Origin: Candidatus Gastranaerophilales bacterium
Lineage (GTDB): Bacteria > Cyanobacteriota > Vampirovibrionia > Gastranaerophilales > Gastranaerophilaceae
NCBI GenBank assembly: GCA_944323365.1
Contig: CALUSG010000058.1
Coordinates: forward strand, 1-61,731
Reading direction: 5' to 3'
Length of the DNA: 61,731 nt
The notes under the pieces: model-generated
Database searches by the model: none
Told to the model about the DNA's origin: nothing
What the model saw: the letters and a program-made list of their open reading frames with translations, nothing else
Part shown: positions 35,750-44,941 of the stretch, piece after piece
Layout of the letters: each line of letters opens with the position of its first letter
Position numbering within the stretch: the stretch's first letter is position 1
Program-made: the position numbers and the translations under genes

Positions 35750-35777
35750 ATAATATCATAATAATTTTAATTTGCAA
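35750..35777 (-). promoter_or_regulatory. Promoter of the leader-peptide transcript
   Basis: On the minus strand TTGCAA (35777-35772), 16-base spacer, TATTAT (35755-35750). The -35 box touches the stop codon of the 132-residue gene. Matches the TTGCAT-N16-TATAAT boxes of hup and the SNF2 gene. Confidence 0.55.
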
Positions 35778-36176
35778 CTATGCATAATAAATTCTTTTAC
35801 CTTTGTGAGGGAAACTTTTTACCTGTCCTATCAAATCTTGTTCTGCATTTATAATATTTTCTTCTTTTAAAAGTAAAAATTGATCTAAAAGATTTTTATT
35901 GCGATTTACTCCGAGTTCACCGGTTTTATAGTTTGTAAGATGAAAGTTCTCTAAAACCAGTCTTTCGCCTCTTTGTCCTTTTATTTTTGTAATAAATGAT
36001 TTAGGACTTCCCCAGGAAGAAATATTTTTAAGCTGTTCTATAAAATCCATTAAACAGTCATTATTTCTTGCCTGTAAAATAAGTTCTTTTTCAATAACAG
36101 GAATTAGTTTTGCTTTAAAACTTGGATTTAACTGTTTTTTAGGCTGATTGAACGCATAATTTGATGTTATTTGCAT
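35778..36176 (-). CDS. Unknown protein with N-terminal NPSFKAKL tag
   Basis: 132 residues. The N-terminus carries QLNPSFKAKLIP around residue 15-26, like the short motif of other unknown proteins in this window. The rest is a soluble, mixed-charge domain with no signal peptide or membrane helix and no family recognised. Shine-Dalgarno AGGAG before the ATG. On the same strand as the DUF167 gene 45 bases upstream. Confidence 0.65.
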   Translation of the reverse strand: MQITSNYAFNQPKKQLNPSFKAKLIPVIEKELILQARNNDCLMDFIEQLKNISSWGSPKSFITKIKGQRGERLVLENFHLTNYKTGELGVNRNKNLLDQFLLLKEENIINAEQDLIGQVKSFPHKGKRIYYA

Positions 36177-36221
36177 ATAAATTCTCCTATAATTAATTAA
36201 ATCCCATAAAAAATATTTTTG

Positions 36222-36509
36222 CTAGCTGTAAAGGTATTTTTTTACAAATTGTATTTTTTCGTTATCAAATATTTTTATACAGAGGGTTTTTTCTTTTGAG
36301 GTCGAGCCTTTTATAATTTCAAATGAGGTTTTTGGAATTTTTAATTCTTTAGATAAAAATTCAATTAAAGCTTTGTTTGCTTTGCCTTCAACCGGTTGAG
36401 CAGTGAGTTTTATTTTGGGCTGTCCGTCTGTTTTTATTATTTCGTTTTTGCTTGAATTCGGTGAAATTTTTACGCTTAAAATTAATCCGTCTTTTGTTTC
36501 TTTAATCAT
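36222..36509 (-). CDS. DUF167 (YggU-like) family protein
   Basis: 95 residues. LSVKISPNSSKNEI and IKLTAQPVEGKANKALIEFL are the signature of the small DUF167 family, found in nearly all bacterial groups, function unknown. Length normal. Divergent from rel. Confidence 0.9.
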   Translation of the reverse strand: MIKETKDGLILSVKISPNSSKNEIIKTDGQPKIKLTAQPVEGKANKALIEFLSKELKIPKTSFEIIKGSTSKEKTLCIKIFDNEKIQFVKKYLYS

Positions 36510-36569
36510 GGTAATCTTTCTGAATGAATTTGTTTAATTTTACTTGAAAAACTTAAGAAAAATTTGTAT

Positions 36570-36575
36570 TATTAT
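36570..36575 (+). promoter_or_regulatory. -10 element, leaderless type, for rel
   Basis: TATTAT lies exactly 6 bases before the ATG at 36582, within a T/A-rich run; no Shine-Dalgarno. The hexamer repeats in this run, so the exact box is uncertain. Confidence 0.35.
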
Positions 36576-36581
36576 TATACC

Positions 36582-38768
36582 ATGTCTGATGTAGAACTTT
36601 TTGCAGAAATTAAACAAAAATTAACAGAACAAAATAGAAGTGCAGAGGATATTGCTCTTATAGAAAAGGCATATCACTTTGCGAAAAAATTACACGAAGG
36701 TCAATACAGGATATCAGAAGAGCCTTATATAATACACCCTGTTGAAGTCGCAAAGATATTAGTTGATTTAAAAGTAGACACACATACCCTTATAGCCGCA
36801 TTTTTGCATGATATATTAGAGGATACGGAAACAAAGCCTGAGCAGATTAGAGAGCTTTTTGGCGATGATGTTTTAAATCTTGTACAGGGTGTAACAAAAC
36901 TGAGTAAATTACAGTTTAAATCAAAAGAAGAACGCCAGGCAGAAAATTTTAGACGTTTATTCATTGCCATGGCGAATGACATAAGAATAATATTTCTAAA
37001 ATTAGCCGACAGACTGCATAATATGCGGACACTAAATTTTATGGCTGTAAATAAGCAGAAAAAAATAGCACAAGAAACTCTTGATATATTTGCACCGCTG
37101 GCGAACAGACTCGGGATGGGTAAAATTAAGGCTGAACTCGAAGACTTATCATTAAGATATCTTGAACCGGATAAATATTTTGAAATAGCACAGTTAGTTT
37201 CACAAAAAAAAGCCGAACGTGAAATGACTGTTAAACTATTAATCGATAAAATATCTAAAGATGTTAAGGCAGCAGGCATAAATGCTCAAATTACAGGCAG
37301 AGCAAAACACTATTACAGTATTTATTGTAAAATGAAACGTCAAAATATTGCTTTTCATGATTTATATGACATTACGGCTGTTCGTGTAATAGTGGATACC
37401 GAAAAAGAGTGCTATGAAGTTTTGGGATTAATTCATTCACAATTTAAACCTATTCCCGGAAGATTCAAAGACTATATAGCAATGCCGAAAGGTAATTTGT
37501 ATCAATCATTGCATACATCAGTTATAGGCCCACGTTCAAAACCGCTTGAGGTTCAGATAAGAACTTGGGAAATGCATGAAATAGCAGAATACGGGGTTGC
37601 CGCTCACTGGAGATATAAAGAAAAAGGTTCCGAGAAAGCTAATCATGCTTCTGATTTGCAGTTCTCCTGGATGCGTAAAATGGTTGAATATGACAAAGAA
37701 ATGTCAAGTGCTAAAGATTATGTAAATTCTGTTAAGCTTGATTTATTTTCGGATCAGGTATTTGCATTTACACCAAACGGTGATGTCTTAGATTTGCCAA
37801 AAGATGCTACTCCTGTAGATTTTGCATATCGTATTCACAGTGATGTAGGACATAGAACTATCGGAGCTAAAGTTAACGGGCGAATTGCTCAGCTTGATAC
37901 TAAACTTGTTAACGGTGATATAGTAGAAATCCTAACTTCAAAAACTCCTTCCCCACGGCTTGACTGGCTTAACTTCGTCGTAACTAAGCAGGCAGCTCAA
38001 AAAATTAAACAGTGGTTTAAAAAGAATAACCGTGAAGAACACGTCGAAATCGGAAAGTCCAATCTTGAACACGAATTGACTAAAGCTGTATTTGATGAAT
38101 ATACAAAACAAGGTGAATTCGAAAAAATAGCAAAACAAATGAATTATCTTTCTGCTGAAGATTTATTTGCTGCTCTCGGTTATGGTGAAACCACTTTGAA
38201 TAAGATTATAAACAAACTTCAAAAGCCTAAAGAAAAGCCTGTTGAGGATAAATTCCACTCCTATTCCCGTAAAAAATCAGAAAAAGATATAATTGGTCTT
38301 GAAGGTTTGATGTATTCTTTTGCCCGCTGCTGTTCTCCAATTCCGGGAGAGCCTATTGTCGGAGTTGTTACACGTTCAAAAGGTGTTTCTGTGCACAGAA
38401 TTGACTGTAAAACCCTTGAAAATATTGAACCTGAACGATTAATGGATATTAAATGGTCAGGTAATAATACTAACAAAACTTATACGACTACCATAAGAAT
38501 TGAAACTGCCGATAAATTAGGAATGCTTAAAGATATTATTGCAGCGGTATCCGATAATAATACAAATATCATTAATGCTAATGTTAAATCACGAAACAAT
38601 GTCGGTATTATTGAAATAGGCCTTGAACTTGATAATATAGAAACATTAAAAAAGGTTATTAACTCTTTACAATCATTGCCTGATGTTTATAGTGTAAAAC
38701 GTATTCAAACATCCGCTCAAACTGCTTTCCCTAATAAAAAACAAAACTTTAACAAGAAGAAAAAATAA
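36582..38768 (+). CDS. rel: Bifunctional (p)ppGpp synthetase/hydrolase
   Basis: 728 residues from MSDVELFAEIKQKL. Hydrolase HD domain with H76-D77 and E80-D81 in FLHDILEDTE, so hydrolysis is likely active. The synthetase domain has GRFKDYIAMPKGNLYQSLHT. TGS domain begins VFAFTPNGDVLDLPKDATPV; a zinc-finger/RIS region has RCCSPIPGEPIVG; a C-terminal ACT domain follows. Makes and degrades the stringent-response alarmone. The only rel gene in view, as is usual for a single long RSH. Confidence 0.96.
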   Translation: MSDVELFAEIKQKLTEQNRSAEDIALIEKAYHFAKKLHEGQYRISEEPYIIHPVEVAKILVDLKVDTHTLIAAFLHDILEDTETKPEQIRELFGDDVLNLVQGVTKLSKLQFKSKEERQAENFRRLFIAMANDIRIIFLKLADRLHNMRTLNFMAVNKQKKIAQETLDIFAPLANRLGMGKIKAELEDLSLRYLEPDKYFEIAQLVSQKKAEREMTVKLLIDKISKDVKAAGINAQITGRAKHYYSIYCKMKRQNIAFHDLYDITAVRVIVDTEKECYEVLGLIHSQFKPIPGRFKDYIAMPKGNLYQSLHTSVIGPRSKPLEVQIRTWEMHEIAEYGVAAHWRYKEKGSEKANHASDLQFSWMRKMVEYDKEMSSAKDYVNSVKLDLFSDQVFAFTPNGDVLDLPKDATPVDFAYRIHSDVGHRTIGAKVNGRIAQLDTKLVNGDIVEILTSKTPSPRLDWLNFVVTKQAAQKIKQWFKKNNREEHVEIGKSNLEHELTKAVFDEYTKQGEFEKIAKQMNYLSAEDLFAALGYGETTLNKIINKLQKPKEKPVEDKFHSYSRKKSEKDIIGLEGLMYSFARCCSPIPGEPIVGVVTRSKGVSVHRIDCKTLENIEPERLMDIKWSGNNTNKTYTTTIRIETADKLGMLKDIIAAVSDNNTNIINANVKSRNNVGIIEIGLELDNIETLKKVINSLQSLPDVYSVKRIQTSAQTAFPNKKQNFNKKKK

Positions 38769-38784
38769 TAAATATTTGCTTTTG

Positions 38785-38793
38785 TGCTAGTAT
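38785..38793 (+). promoter_or_regulatory. Extended -10 element, leaderless type, for the MATE gene
   Basis: TGC-TAGTAT (hexamer 38788-38793) sits 6 bases before the ATG at 38800. An overlapping TATAAT at 38793-38798 is too close to the ATG to be the box for a leaderless start. No Shine-Dalgarno. Confidence 0.4.
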
Positions 38794-38799
38794 ATAATT

Positions 38800-40146
38800 A
38801 TGCGTTTATCCGAGTTTAAATATTATGCAAAAGAGTTGTTGAATATTGCTCTGCCTATAATTATGGGGAATTTGGGCTTTATTATGATAGGAGCGGGAGA
38901 TGTCTTGATAGCAGGAAGACATTCAACAGATACTCTTGCCGCTATTTCTATTGCTACAGCTATTTCAAACTGTATTATGACGTTCGGAATAGGTTTAATT
39001 GCAAGCGTGTCGCCTTTACTTTCTAATTACAGAGGCGAAAAACATTCAGCAAAAAAATATTTTTTTCCGACAATAAGGTTTGCAATGATTTTGGCCTTTG
39101 TAATTATGATTGCGGTATTGCTTTGTGTACCTCTAATTGATTATTTGAAATTTGAGCCAAAACTTGTTCAGCCGATTAAGGAATATATGATTATTACGGC
39201 GTTTTCAACATTCGGGGCATATTTGCATGCTGCTTTAAAGGAGTTTTTGCAGGCTTTCGAAATTGTATTTCTTCCAAATATTGTAACAGTCTTTTCTGTA
39301 TTTTTAAATTTGGGGCTTAATACGCTTTTGGTATTCGGATGGGGCCCGGTGCCGTCTTTGGGTGCTATAGGGCTTGCTATTGCAAGTTTCGTTGTAAGAT
39401 ATTTTATGGGATTTGTCCTGTTGTGGTATTGCTTTAAATTAATGAAATTCCGCAATTACAAGGAGGATAAAGAATATTTTAAAGGCTTGTTAAAAATAGG
39501 AATGCCTATTTCATTTGCTATTTTGATAGAATTTGTTGCATTTAACTGTGTAGCTGTGATTATGGGACGTGTTTCAGGTGTTTATGCTGCCGCTCAAAAT
39601 TTGGTTTGTACGCTCACTACCGTGTCTTTTATGGTTCCGCTTGCTATATCCAATGCAATTGCCGTTAAGGTCGGTTTTGCAAACGGAGCACAAAATCTTA
39701 TGGAATTGCGACGTTATGCGTATATAGGTTTGGGTATGGCTGTTGGATTTATGGTTTGTAGTTCTATTGTTTTTGCAAGCTTTCCTGAATTCCTTGTCAG
39801 ATTATTTACTGTTGATGATGTCTTGATTAAAATTAGTGTGCCTGTCTTGTATGTACTTTCTATGTTCCAAATATTTGACGGACTTCAGGTTGCTTTGTCA
39901 GGTATATTTAAGGGAATTAAAAAGACTAAAATCGTGATGATAGCTAATTTCATAGGCTACTGGCTTATTTCTATCCCTTTGGGATATACACTTGCTTTTA
40001 AATATAATATGAATATAATGGGATTTTGGTATGGACTTGTCAGTGCTGCTATAATCCTTTGTATGATTATGCTTATTATATTAAGAAAATATATATCTGA
40101 AATGAAGAAAAATCTTGATTTTGTCAGATTTGCTGATGAATATTAG
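38800..40146 (+). CDS. MATE family efflux transporter
   Basis: 448 residues, 12 membrane helices in two similar halves. ALPIIMGNLGFIMIGAGDVL and the later GMPISFAILIEFVAFNCVAV are the paired first helices typical of the NorM/DinF-type MATE exporters that expel cationic drugs or metabolites with Na+ or H+. Substrate unknown. Confidence 0.92.
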   Translation: MRLSEFKYYAKELLNIALPIIMGNLGFIMIGAGDVLIAGRHSTDTLAAISIATAISNCIMTFGIGLIASVSPLLSNYRGEKHSAKKYFFPTIRFAMILAFVIMIAVLLCVPLIDYLKFEPKLVQPIKEYMIITAFSTFGAYLHAALKEFLQAFEIVFLPNIVTVFSVFLNLGLNTLLVFGWGPVPSLGAIGLAIASFVVRYFMGFVLLWYCFKLMKFRNYKEDKEYFKGLLKIGMPISFAILIEFVAFNCVAVIMGRVSGVYAAAQNLVCTLTTVSFMVPLAISNAIAVKVGFANGAQNLMELRRYAYIGLGMAVGFMVCSSIVFASFPEFLVRLFTVDDVLIKISVPVLYVLSMFQIFDGLQVALSGIFKGIKKTKIVMIANFIGYWLISIPLGYTLAFKYNMNIMGFWYGLVSAAIILCMIMLIILRKYISEMKKNLDFVRFADEY

Positions 40147-40163
40147 ATTTTTAGGTTTATTTA

Positions 40164-40172
40164 TGCTATGAT
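40164..40172 (+). promoter_or_regulatory. Extended -10 element of ndk
   Basis: TGC-TATGAT (hexamer 40167-40172). With the usual distance the transcript would begin near 40179 and contain GGAGG (40183-40187) 8 bases before the ATG at 40196. Confidence 0.45.
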
Positions 40173-40195
40173 AGCTCTATATGGAGGCAAATAAC

Positions 40196-40672
40196 ATGGG
40201 TCATAAAGAAGAGAGAACATTTATAGCAATTAAGCCTGATGCAGTGCTTAGAGGGCTTACCAGTACAATTATTAAAAGATTTGAAGATAAGGGATATAAG
40301 ATAATAGGTTTAAAAATGTTAATGGTAACACCCGAACAGGCTGCTAAACATTATGCAGAACACTATGGCAAGCCGTTTTACGGCCAGCTTATTAAATATA
40401 TAACAAGCGGACCGATAGTTGCAATGGTTTTACAAGGTTATAATGTAATAAAAGGGGCAAGACAATTAATGGGAGCAACTGATCCTGCCGAAGCTCAAGT
40501 CGGAACTATTCGTGCGGATTTTGCTCAATTAAAAGAATATAATTCTGTTCACGGATCTGATTGTGCAGAAAGTGCAGAACGTGAAATAGCCATATATTTT
40601 ACGCCTGATGAACTTTGTACGGACTGGAAAAATATGACTGAAATTGTTACTGAAAAGGAAGATCTTGAATAA
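40196..40672 (+). CDS. ndk: Nucleoside diphosphate kinase
   Basis: 158 residues from MGHKEERTFIAIKPDAVLRG. Exchanges phosphate between nucleoside di- and triphosphates. The active-site His is in NSVHGSDCAESAEREI. An earlier in-frame ATG at 40181 is rejected because the GGAGG it contains is the ribosome site for 40196. The tgt ATG follows its stop without a gap. Confidence 0.97.
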   Translation: MGHKEERTFIAIKPDAVLRGLTSTIIKRFEDKGYKIIGLKMLMVTPEQAAKHYAEHYGKPFYGQLIKYITSGPIVAMVLQGYNVIKGARQLMGATDPAEAQVGTIRADFAQLKEYNSVHGSDCAESAEREIAIYFTPDELCTDWKNMTEIVTEKEDLE

Positions 40673-41782
40673 ATGAGTGAATATTTCAGTTATGAATTAG
40701 TCCATGAATGTGCTCAAACCGGTGCCCGTGCAGGAATTTTGACGACCCCGCACGGAAAGATTCTTACACCGATATTTATGCCTGTTGGAACTAATTCTGC
40801 TGTTAAAACACTTACCTCAGAACAAGTTAAAAATACCGGTGCACAAATAATTTTAGCCAATTCATACCATTTATATTTGCGTGCCGGAACCAAACTTATA
40901 AAACAGTTCGGCGGAATACACGGCTGGATGAACTGGAATAAGCCTGTATTGACGGATTCCGGCGGCTTTCAGGTGTTTTCTTTATCCCATTTAAGAAAAA
41001 TTACTGAAGACGGGGTTGAATTTCGTGACCCGAAAGACGGGAAAAAACATTTTATATCTCCTGAAGTTTCTATGGAAATTCAGCAGGATATAGGTGCAGA
41101 TATAATTATGGCATTTGATGAATGTGCTCCGTATCCTTGTGATTATGATACAGCTAAAAAAGCTATGGAACGCACTCATAGATGGCTCGACAGATGTATG
41201 AAAGCTAAAACTAACCCTCATCAAGCACTTTTCCCGATTGTTCAGGGTGCATTTTTTGATGATTTAAGACGTGAAAGTGCAAGCGTAATTTCTTCTTATG
41301 ATGCTCCGGGTTATGCTATTGGAGGGTTGAGCGTCGGTGAATCAAAAGAAATTATGAATCATTTTGTGGCACTTACGGCACCTCTGTTGCCGCAAAATAA
41401 ACCACGTTACCTTATGGGAGTCGGTACCCCCGAAGATTTATTGGATGGTATTAAACGTGGTGTTGATATGTTCGACTGCGTTTTGCCGACAAGAAATGCC
41501 CGTCACGGTTCGTTTTTTACCTGGCATGGCAAACGTAATATTAAAAATAAAGAATTTTATGACGATTCTCGTCCACTTGTTGAAGGCTGTGATTGCTATT
41601 CTTGCCAAAACCATTCCCGTGCTTATATAAGACACTTATGGCGTTGCGGGGAAAGCACTGCGGCAACGCTTTTGTCTATTCATAATATACAATTTCTAAT
41701 AGAATTTTCGCAAAAATGTCGTGAGGCTATTCTTAATGACACATTTGGCGATTTCTATAATGAGCACTATTGTAAATTATAG
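40673..41782 (+). CDS. tgt: tRNA-guanine transglycosylase
   Basis: 369 residues. Inserts the queuine precursor preQ1 at tRNA position 34. The active Asp is in TDSGGFQVFSL (about residue 95), the second Asp in DMFDCVLPTRNARHG, and the zinc site is CDCYSCQNHSRAYIRHL. Translationally coupled to ndk. The 3' end overlaps the convergent tagged protein gene by 6 bases. Confidence 0.97.
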   Translation: MSEYFSYELVHECAQTGARAGILTTPHGKILTPIFMPVGTNSAVKTLTSEQVKNTGAQIILANSYHLYLRAGTKLIKQFGGIHGWMNWNKPVLTDSGGFQVFSLSHLRKITEDGVEFRDPKDGKKHFISPEVSMEIQQDIGADIIMAFDECAPYPCDYDTAKKAMERTHRWLDRCMKAKTNPHQALFPIVQGAFFDDLRRESASVISSYDAPGYAIGGLSVGESKEIMNHFVALTAPLLPQNKPRYLMGVGTPEDLLDGIKRGVDMFDCVLPTRNARHGSFFTWHGKRNIKNKEFYDDSRPLVEGCDCYSCQNHSRAYIRHLWRCGESTAATLLSIHNIQFLIEFSQKCREAILNDTFGDFYNEHYCKL

Positions 41783-42250
41783 ACCTATTGCTGGTCTGTG
41801 CCCTGTTTTTAATTGATGATCAACATTTGCAGTACGCTGATTTGCTCTTAATTTCCCTTTTATTATATGTGCTGAGGCTACTGCAAGTGCTGCAATTCCA
41901 CTGATAACTTTCCCTTTTGTGCCGATACTTTTTAAAGGATGTTTAAATACATTTGTTAATGATTGGCCTTTTCTAAATCCTTTTGGTAATGCTTTAAATA
42001 ACCAAAATCCTGACAGAAAAGCTGCTCCGGTTACTCCGCCAAAGGCGACACCTTTCACTGTTGCTTTTGTCATTTCACTTAATGTTGTAAAGAATTTGGC
42101 AATTTTACTTAAATCTTCTTTAAATCCTGATTTGTTATTTTCAGGTTTTTCTTGTGGAACAGTTGTGTTCGCTATATTATTAGCTGAAAAATTTACATGT
42201 TGCGGTCTGTAATTATAACTGCTTATTGCAGGATTAAACTCTATTGCCAT
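41777..42250 (-). CDS. Unknown protein with N-terminal VNFSANN tag and Gly-rich hydrophobic helices
   Basis: 157 residues. Within the first 30 residues it has HVNFSANNI, like the F-x-G/A motif of others here. Two hydrophobic Gly/Ala segments follow (GVAFGGVTGAAFLSGFWLF and VISGIAALAVASAHIIKG), with basic loops. The layout closely matches the proteins at 12714 and 13347. No signal peptide. AAGGAG before the ATG. Unknown. Confidence 0.65.
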   Translation of the reverse strand: MAIEFNPAISSYNYRPQHVNFSANNIANTTVPQEKPENNKSGFKEDLSKIAKFFTTLSEMTKATVKGVAFGGVTGAAFLSGFWLFKALPKGFRKGQSLTNVFKHPLKSIGTKGKVISGIAALAVASAHIIKGKLRANQRTANVDHQLKTGHRPAIGL

Positions 42251-42325
42251 TTTCTAACTCCTTATTTAATATTAAAACTCGTAATAAATTTTTTTTGATA
42301 TGTTTTCATAAAATTTTTACAAATT

Positions 42326-44893
42326 TTAATTAAAAAGATTTAATTGAGGGATTTGAGGTTCGGTTGAGGAGGTCTTTTTCCGTGTTGAAAGATCGTTTGC
42401 AAAATCCTTTTGCATTTTAGCCATCAAATCCTGAGAACGTTTTATGACGCTTTTAGGTAATCCTGCCATTTTGGCAACTCGAATACCGTAACTTTTGCTT
42501 GTGCCGCCGGGGACTATTTTTCTTAAAAATTCTATTTCACCGTTTTCTTCAGCTACTGTTATCCTGTAGTTCTTTATCTGAGGATACGTTTTTGTCATAA
42601 CGTTTAATTCATGATAGTGTGTTGCGAATATGCAACGAGCTTTTATTTTGGTTGCAATAAATTCCGCAACAGACCAGGCTATTGCAACACCATCATATGT
42701 ACTTGTACCACGTCCTATCTCATCCAGTAAAATAAAGCTTTTTTGGGTAGCTGAATTCAGTATTGAAGCTGTTTCTACCATTTCTACCATAAATGTTGAC
42801 TGTCCCAGTGTTAAGTCGTCTGAAGCTCCAACCCTTGTAAATATTTTATCTACAATGCCTATTTTGGCATAATCCGCAGGTACCCAGGCTCCTATTTGTG
42901 CCAGGATAACTATTAATGCATTCTGCCTCATAAATGTTGATTTTCCGGCCATGTTCGGGCCGGTTAATATCATAAATTGGGTTGTTTCTACTGAATTACT
43001 TTTTAATTCCAAATCGTTTGCCACATATTCACCAAGAGGTAATATTTGTTCCAAGACAGCATGTCTGCCGTTTTTTACTATAAAATCGTCTGAGTCATCT
43101 ACTATTGGCCTTGTGTAATTGTTTTCTACAGCAGTTTGGGCCAGTGATGTATATACATCAACCAATGCTATTGCCTCGGCTATTTCTCTTAATTTGGTCA
43201 CATATTCTTTGGAATATTCTCTAAAATCGCAATATAATTTGTATTCCAGCTCAGTCGATTTAAATTGGGCTGACAATACATCATCTTCATGTTTCTTTAA
43301 TTCTTCTGTAATAAATCTTTCGGCATTCGCCAAAGTTTGTTTTCTGATGTAATTTTTTGGTACAAGTCCTATATTTGTATTCGTAATTTCAATGTAATAA
43401 CCAAAAACTTTATTGAAACCTACTTTTAAAGTTTTAATCCCTGTTCTTTCTCGTTCTTTTTCTTCAAATGCCTTAAGCCATTTTTCTCCGCCGGTTAAAA
43501 GATCCCTTAAATAGTCAAGCTCACCGTTTACGTTCTCTTTTATAAAACCGCCGTCTTTTATTTGTGATGGTGGATCGTTTATTATAGTATTATCTATTAG
43601 GTTCGTAAAACTTATTATTTCTTCTCGATATTCTTCAATATCTTTAAATGGATTATTCTTTAGCGATTTACCGGCATCTAAAAGTTTTGGAAATACTTCT
43701 AACGAGATTTTTAAACTTATAAAATCTTTTGGTGTTGCTGAAGTATTGCTTATACGTGTTGAAAGACGTTGTATATCGTAAATCCTTTCCATTAAATCAG
43801 AAAGATTACGTCTTGTATTCTCTTCTTCTACCAATTCAGTTATGGCATCTTGACGTTTTTTTATATCTTCTACATTTTTAAGCGGCTGGCATATCCAGTT
43901 CCTTAATAATCTTGCCCCCATGTTTGTTTTGGTTTTGTCTATTGCCCATAACAAAGATCCGTATTTATTTTTTTCACGTAAGGTTTCTGTAAGTTCCAAA
44001 TTCCGTCTTGTATTACCGTCTATTATCATATATTCGGTAAGTTCATAGTATTCTATTCTTTCAAATTTAGGCATATTGCCCTTTTGAGTTTCCCAAATAT
44101 AAGATAGTAATGCCCCGCAGGCTACGAAACCTAACTTGCAGTTGTCACGTCTGAATGCCTCGATTGTAGCGGTTTCAAATACTGCTTTAATATTGTTTTC
44201 CGCAAATTCAGGCTCAAATACTGAGGCCGGAATTTTTGTGCAGTAATAATTCTTTGTTATTTCATCAGGCAAGTCGATTTTCTCATCCGGAACAATTTGA
44301 AATGGTTTTATTTCTGCTCTTATTGCCGGTGCTATGATTTCTACGGGCTTAATTCTTGCGAGTTCATTTATTATTAATTCCAAAGGGGCTTGTGTTGTTT
44401 TAAATTCTCCGGTGGAGATATCTGTATATGCAAGTCCGTATTCATCTTTTTTGTTATATATTGCACAAATATAATTATTTGTTTTATTCTCTAGAAAATT
44501 GCTTTCGGTAAGAGTTCCGGCTGTTATAATTCTTGTAATCCCACGTTTTACTAAATGTTTGGATGATTTTGGAATTTCTAACTGTTCACATATCGCAACT
44601 TTTATATTTTTTTGAACCAATTTTTCTAAATATGTATCTGCGGCTTTAACAGGAATTCCTGCCAGTGGAATTCTGCCTAACGGGCCGGCATCTCTGCTTG
44701 TTAATGCTATTTCCAAAACCTTTGACAGCAGTATTGCATCTTCAAAAAATGTTTCGTAAAAATCTCCTAACCTGTATAACAATAACATTTTTGGATTTTC
44801 TTTTTTTATTGCCAAATATTGCTTCATTACAGGCGTTGTATCTTCAGGATCAACTTCCCAACTATTAATATTATTGATTTCTTGTTTTGTCAT
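42326..44893 (-). CDS. mutS: DNA mismatch repair protein MutS
   Basis: 855 residues. N-terminal mismatch-reading Phe-x-Glu is in GDFYETFFEDA; the clamp and lever regions follow; the ATPase has TGPNMAGKSTFMRQ (about 640-655), LLDEIGRGTST and ATHYHEL. Full length for MutS1. No Shine-Dalgarno; TGC-TATAAT lies about 20 bases before the ATG on the minus strand. Divergent from the gene at 44942. Confidence 0.97.
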   Translation of the reverse strand: MTKQEINNINSWEVDPEDTTPVMKQYLAIKKENPKMLLLYRLGDFYETFFEDAILLSKVLEIALTSRDAGPLGRIPLAGIPVKAADTYLEKLVQKNIKVAICEQLEIPKSSKHLVKRGITRIITAGTLTESNFLENKTNNYICAIYNKKDEYGLAYTDISTGEFKTTQAPLELIINELARIKPVEIIAPAIRAEIKPFQIVPDEKIDLPDEITKNYYCTKIPASVFEPEFAENNIKAVFETATIEAFRRDNCKLGFVACGALLSYIWETQKGNMPKFERIEYYELTEYMIIDGNTRRNLELTETLREKNKYGSLLWAIDKTKTNMGARLLRNWICQPLKNVEDIKKRQDAITELVEEENTRRNLSDLMERIYDIQRLSTRISNTSATPKDFISLKISLEVFPKLLDAGKSLKNNPFKDIEEYREEIISFTNLIDNTIINDPPSQIKDGGFIKENVNGELDYLRDLLTGGEKWLKAFEEKERERTGIKTLKVGFNKVFGYYIEITNTNIGLVPKNYIRKQTLANAERFITEELKKHEDDVLSAQFKSTELEYKLYCDFREYSKEYVTKLREIAEAIALVDVYTSLAQTAVENNYTRPIVDDSDDFIVKNGRHAVLEQILPLGEYVANDLELKSNSVETTQFMILTGPNMAGKSTFMRQNALIVILAQIGAWVPADYAKIGIVDKIFTRVGASDDLTLGQSTFMVEMVETASILNSATQKSFILLDEIGRGTSTYDGVAIAWSVAEFIATKIKARCIFATHYHELNVMTKTYPQIKNYRITVAEENGEIEFLRKIVPGGTSKSYGIRVAKMAGLPKSVIKRSQDLMAKMQKDFANDLSTRKKTSSTEPQIPQLNLFN

Positions 44894-44941
44894 AATTATA
44901 ATTATTATTAGTTATTATAGCAGGGAAAAAAGAGGAATTCA

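Noticed and set aside
36725-37279. 184-residue ORF on the minus strand inside rel
   Set aside because: Shadow of a highly conserved coding region; composition is typical of antisense frames.
40181-40195. ATG at 40181 as the ndk start
   Set aside because: This ATG overlaps the GGAGG that serves the ATG at 40196, which gives the normal Ndk N-terminus.
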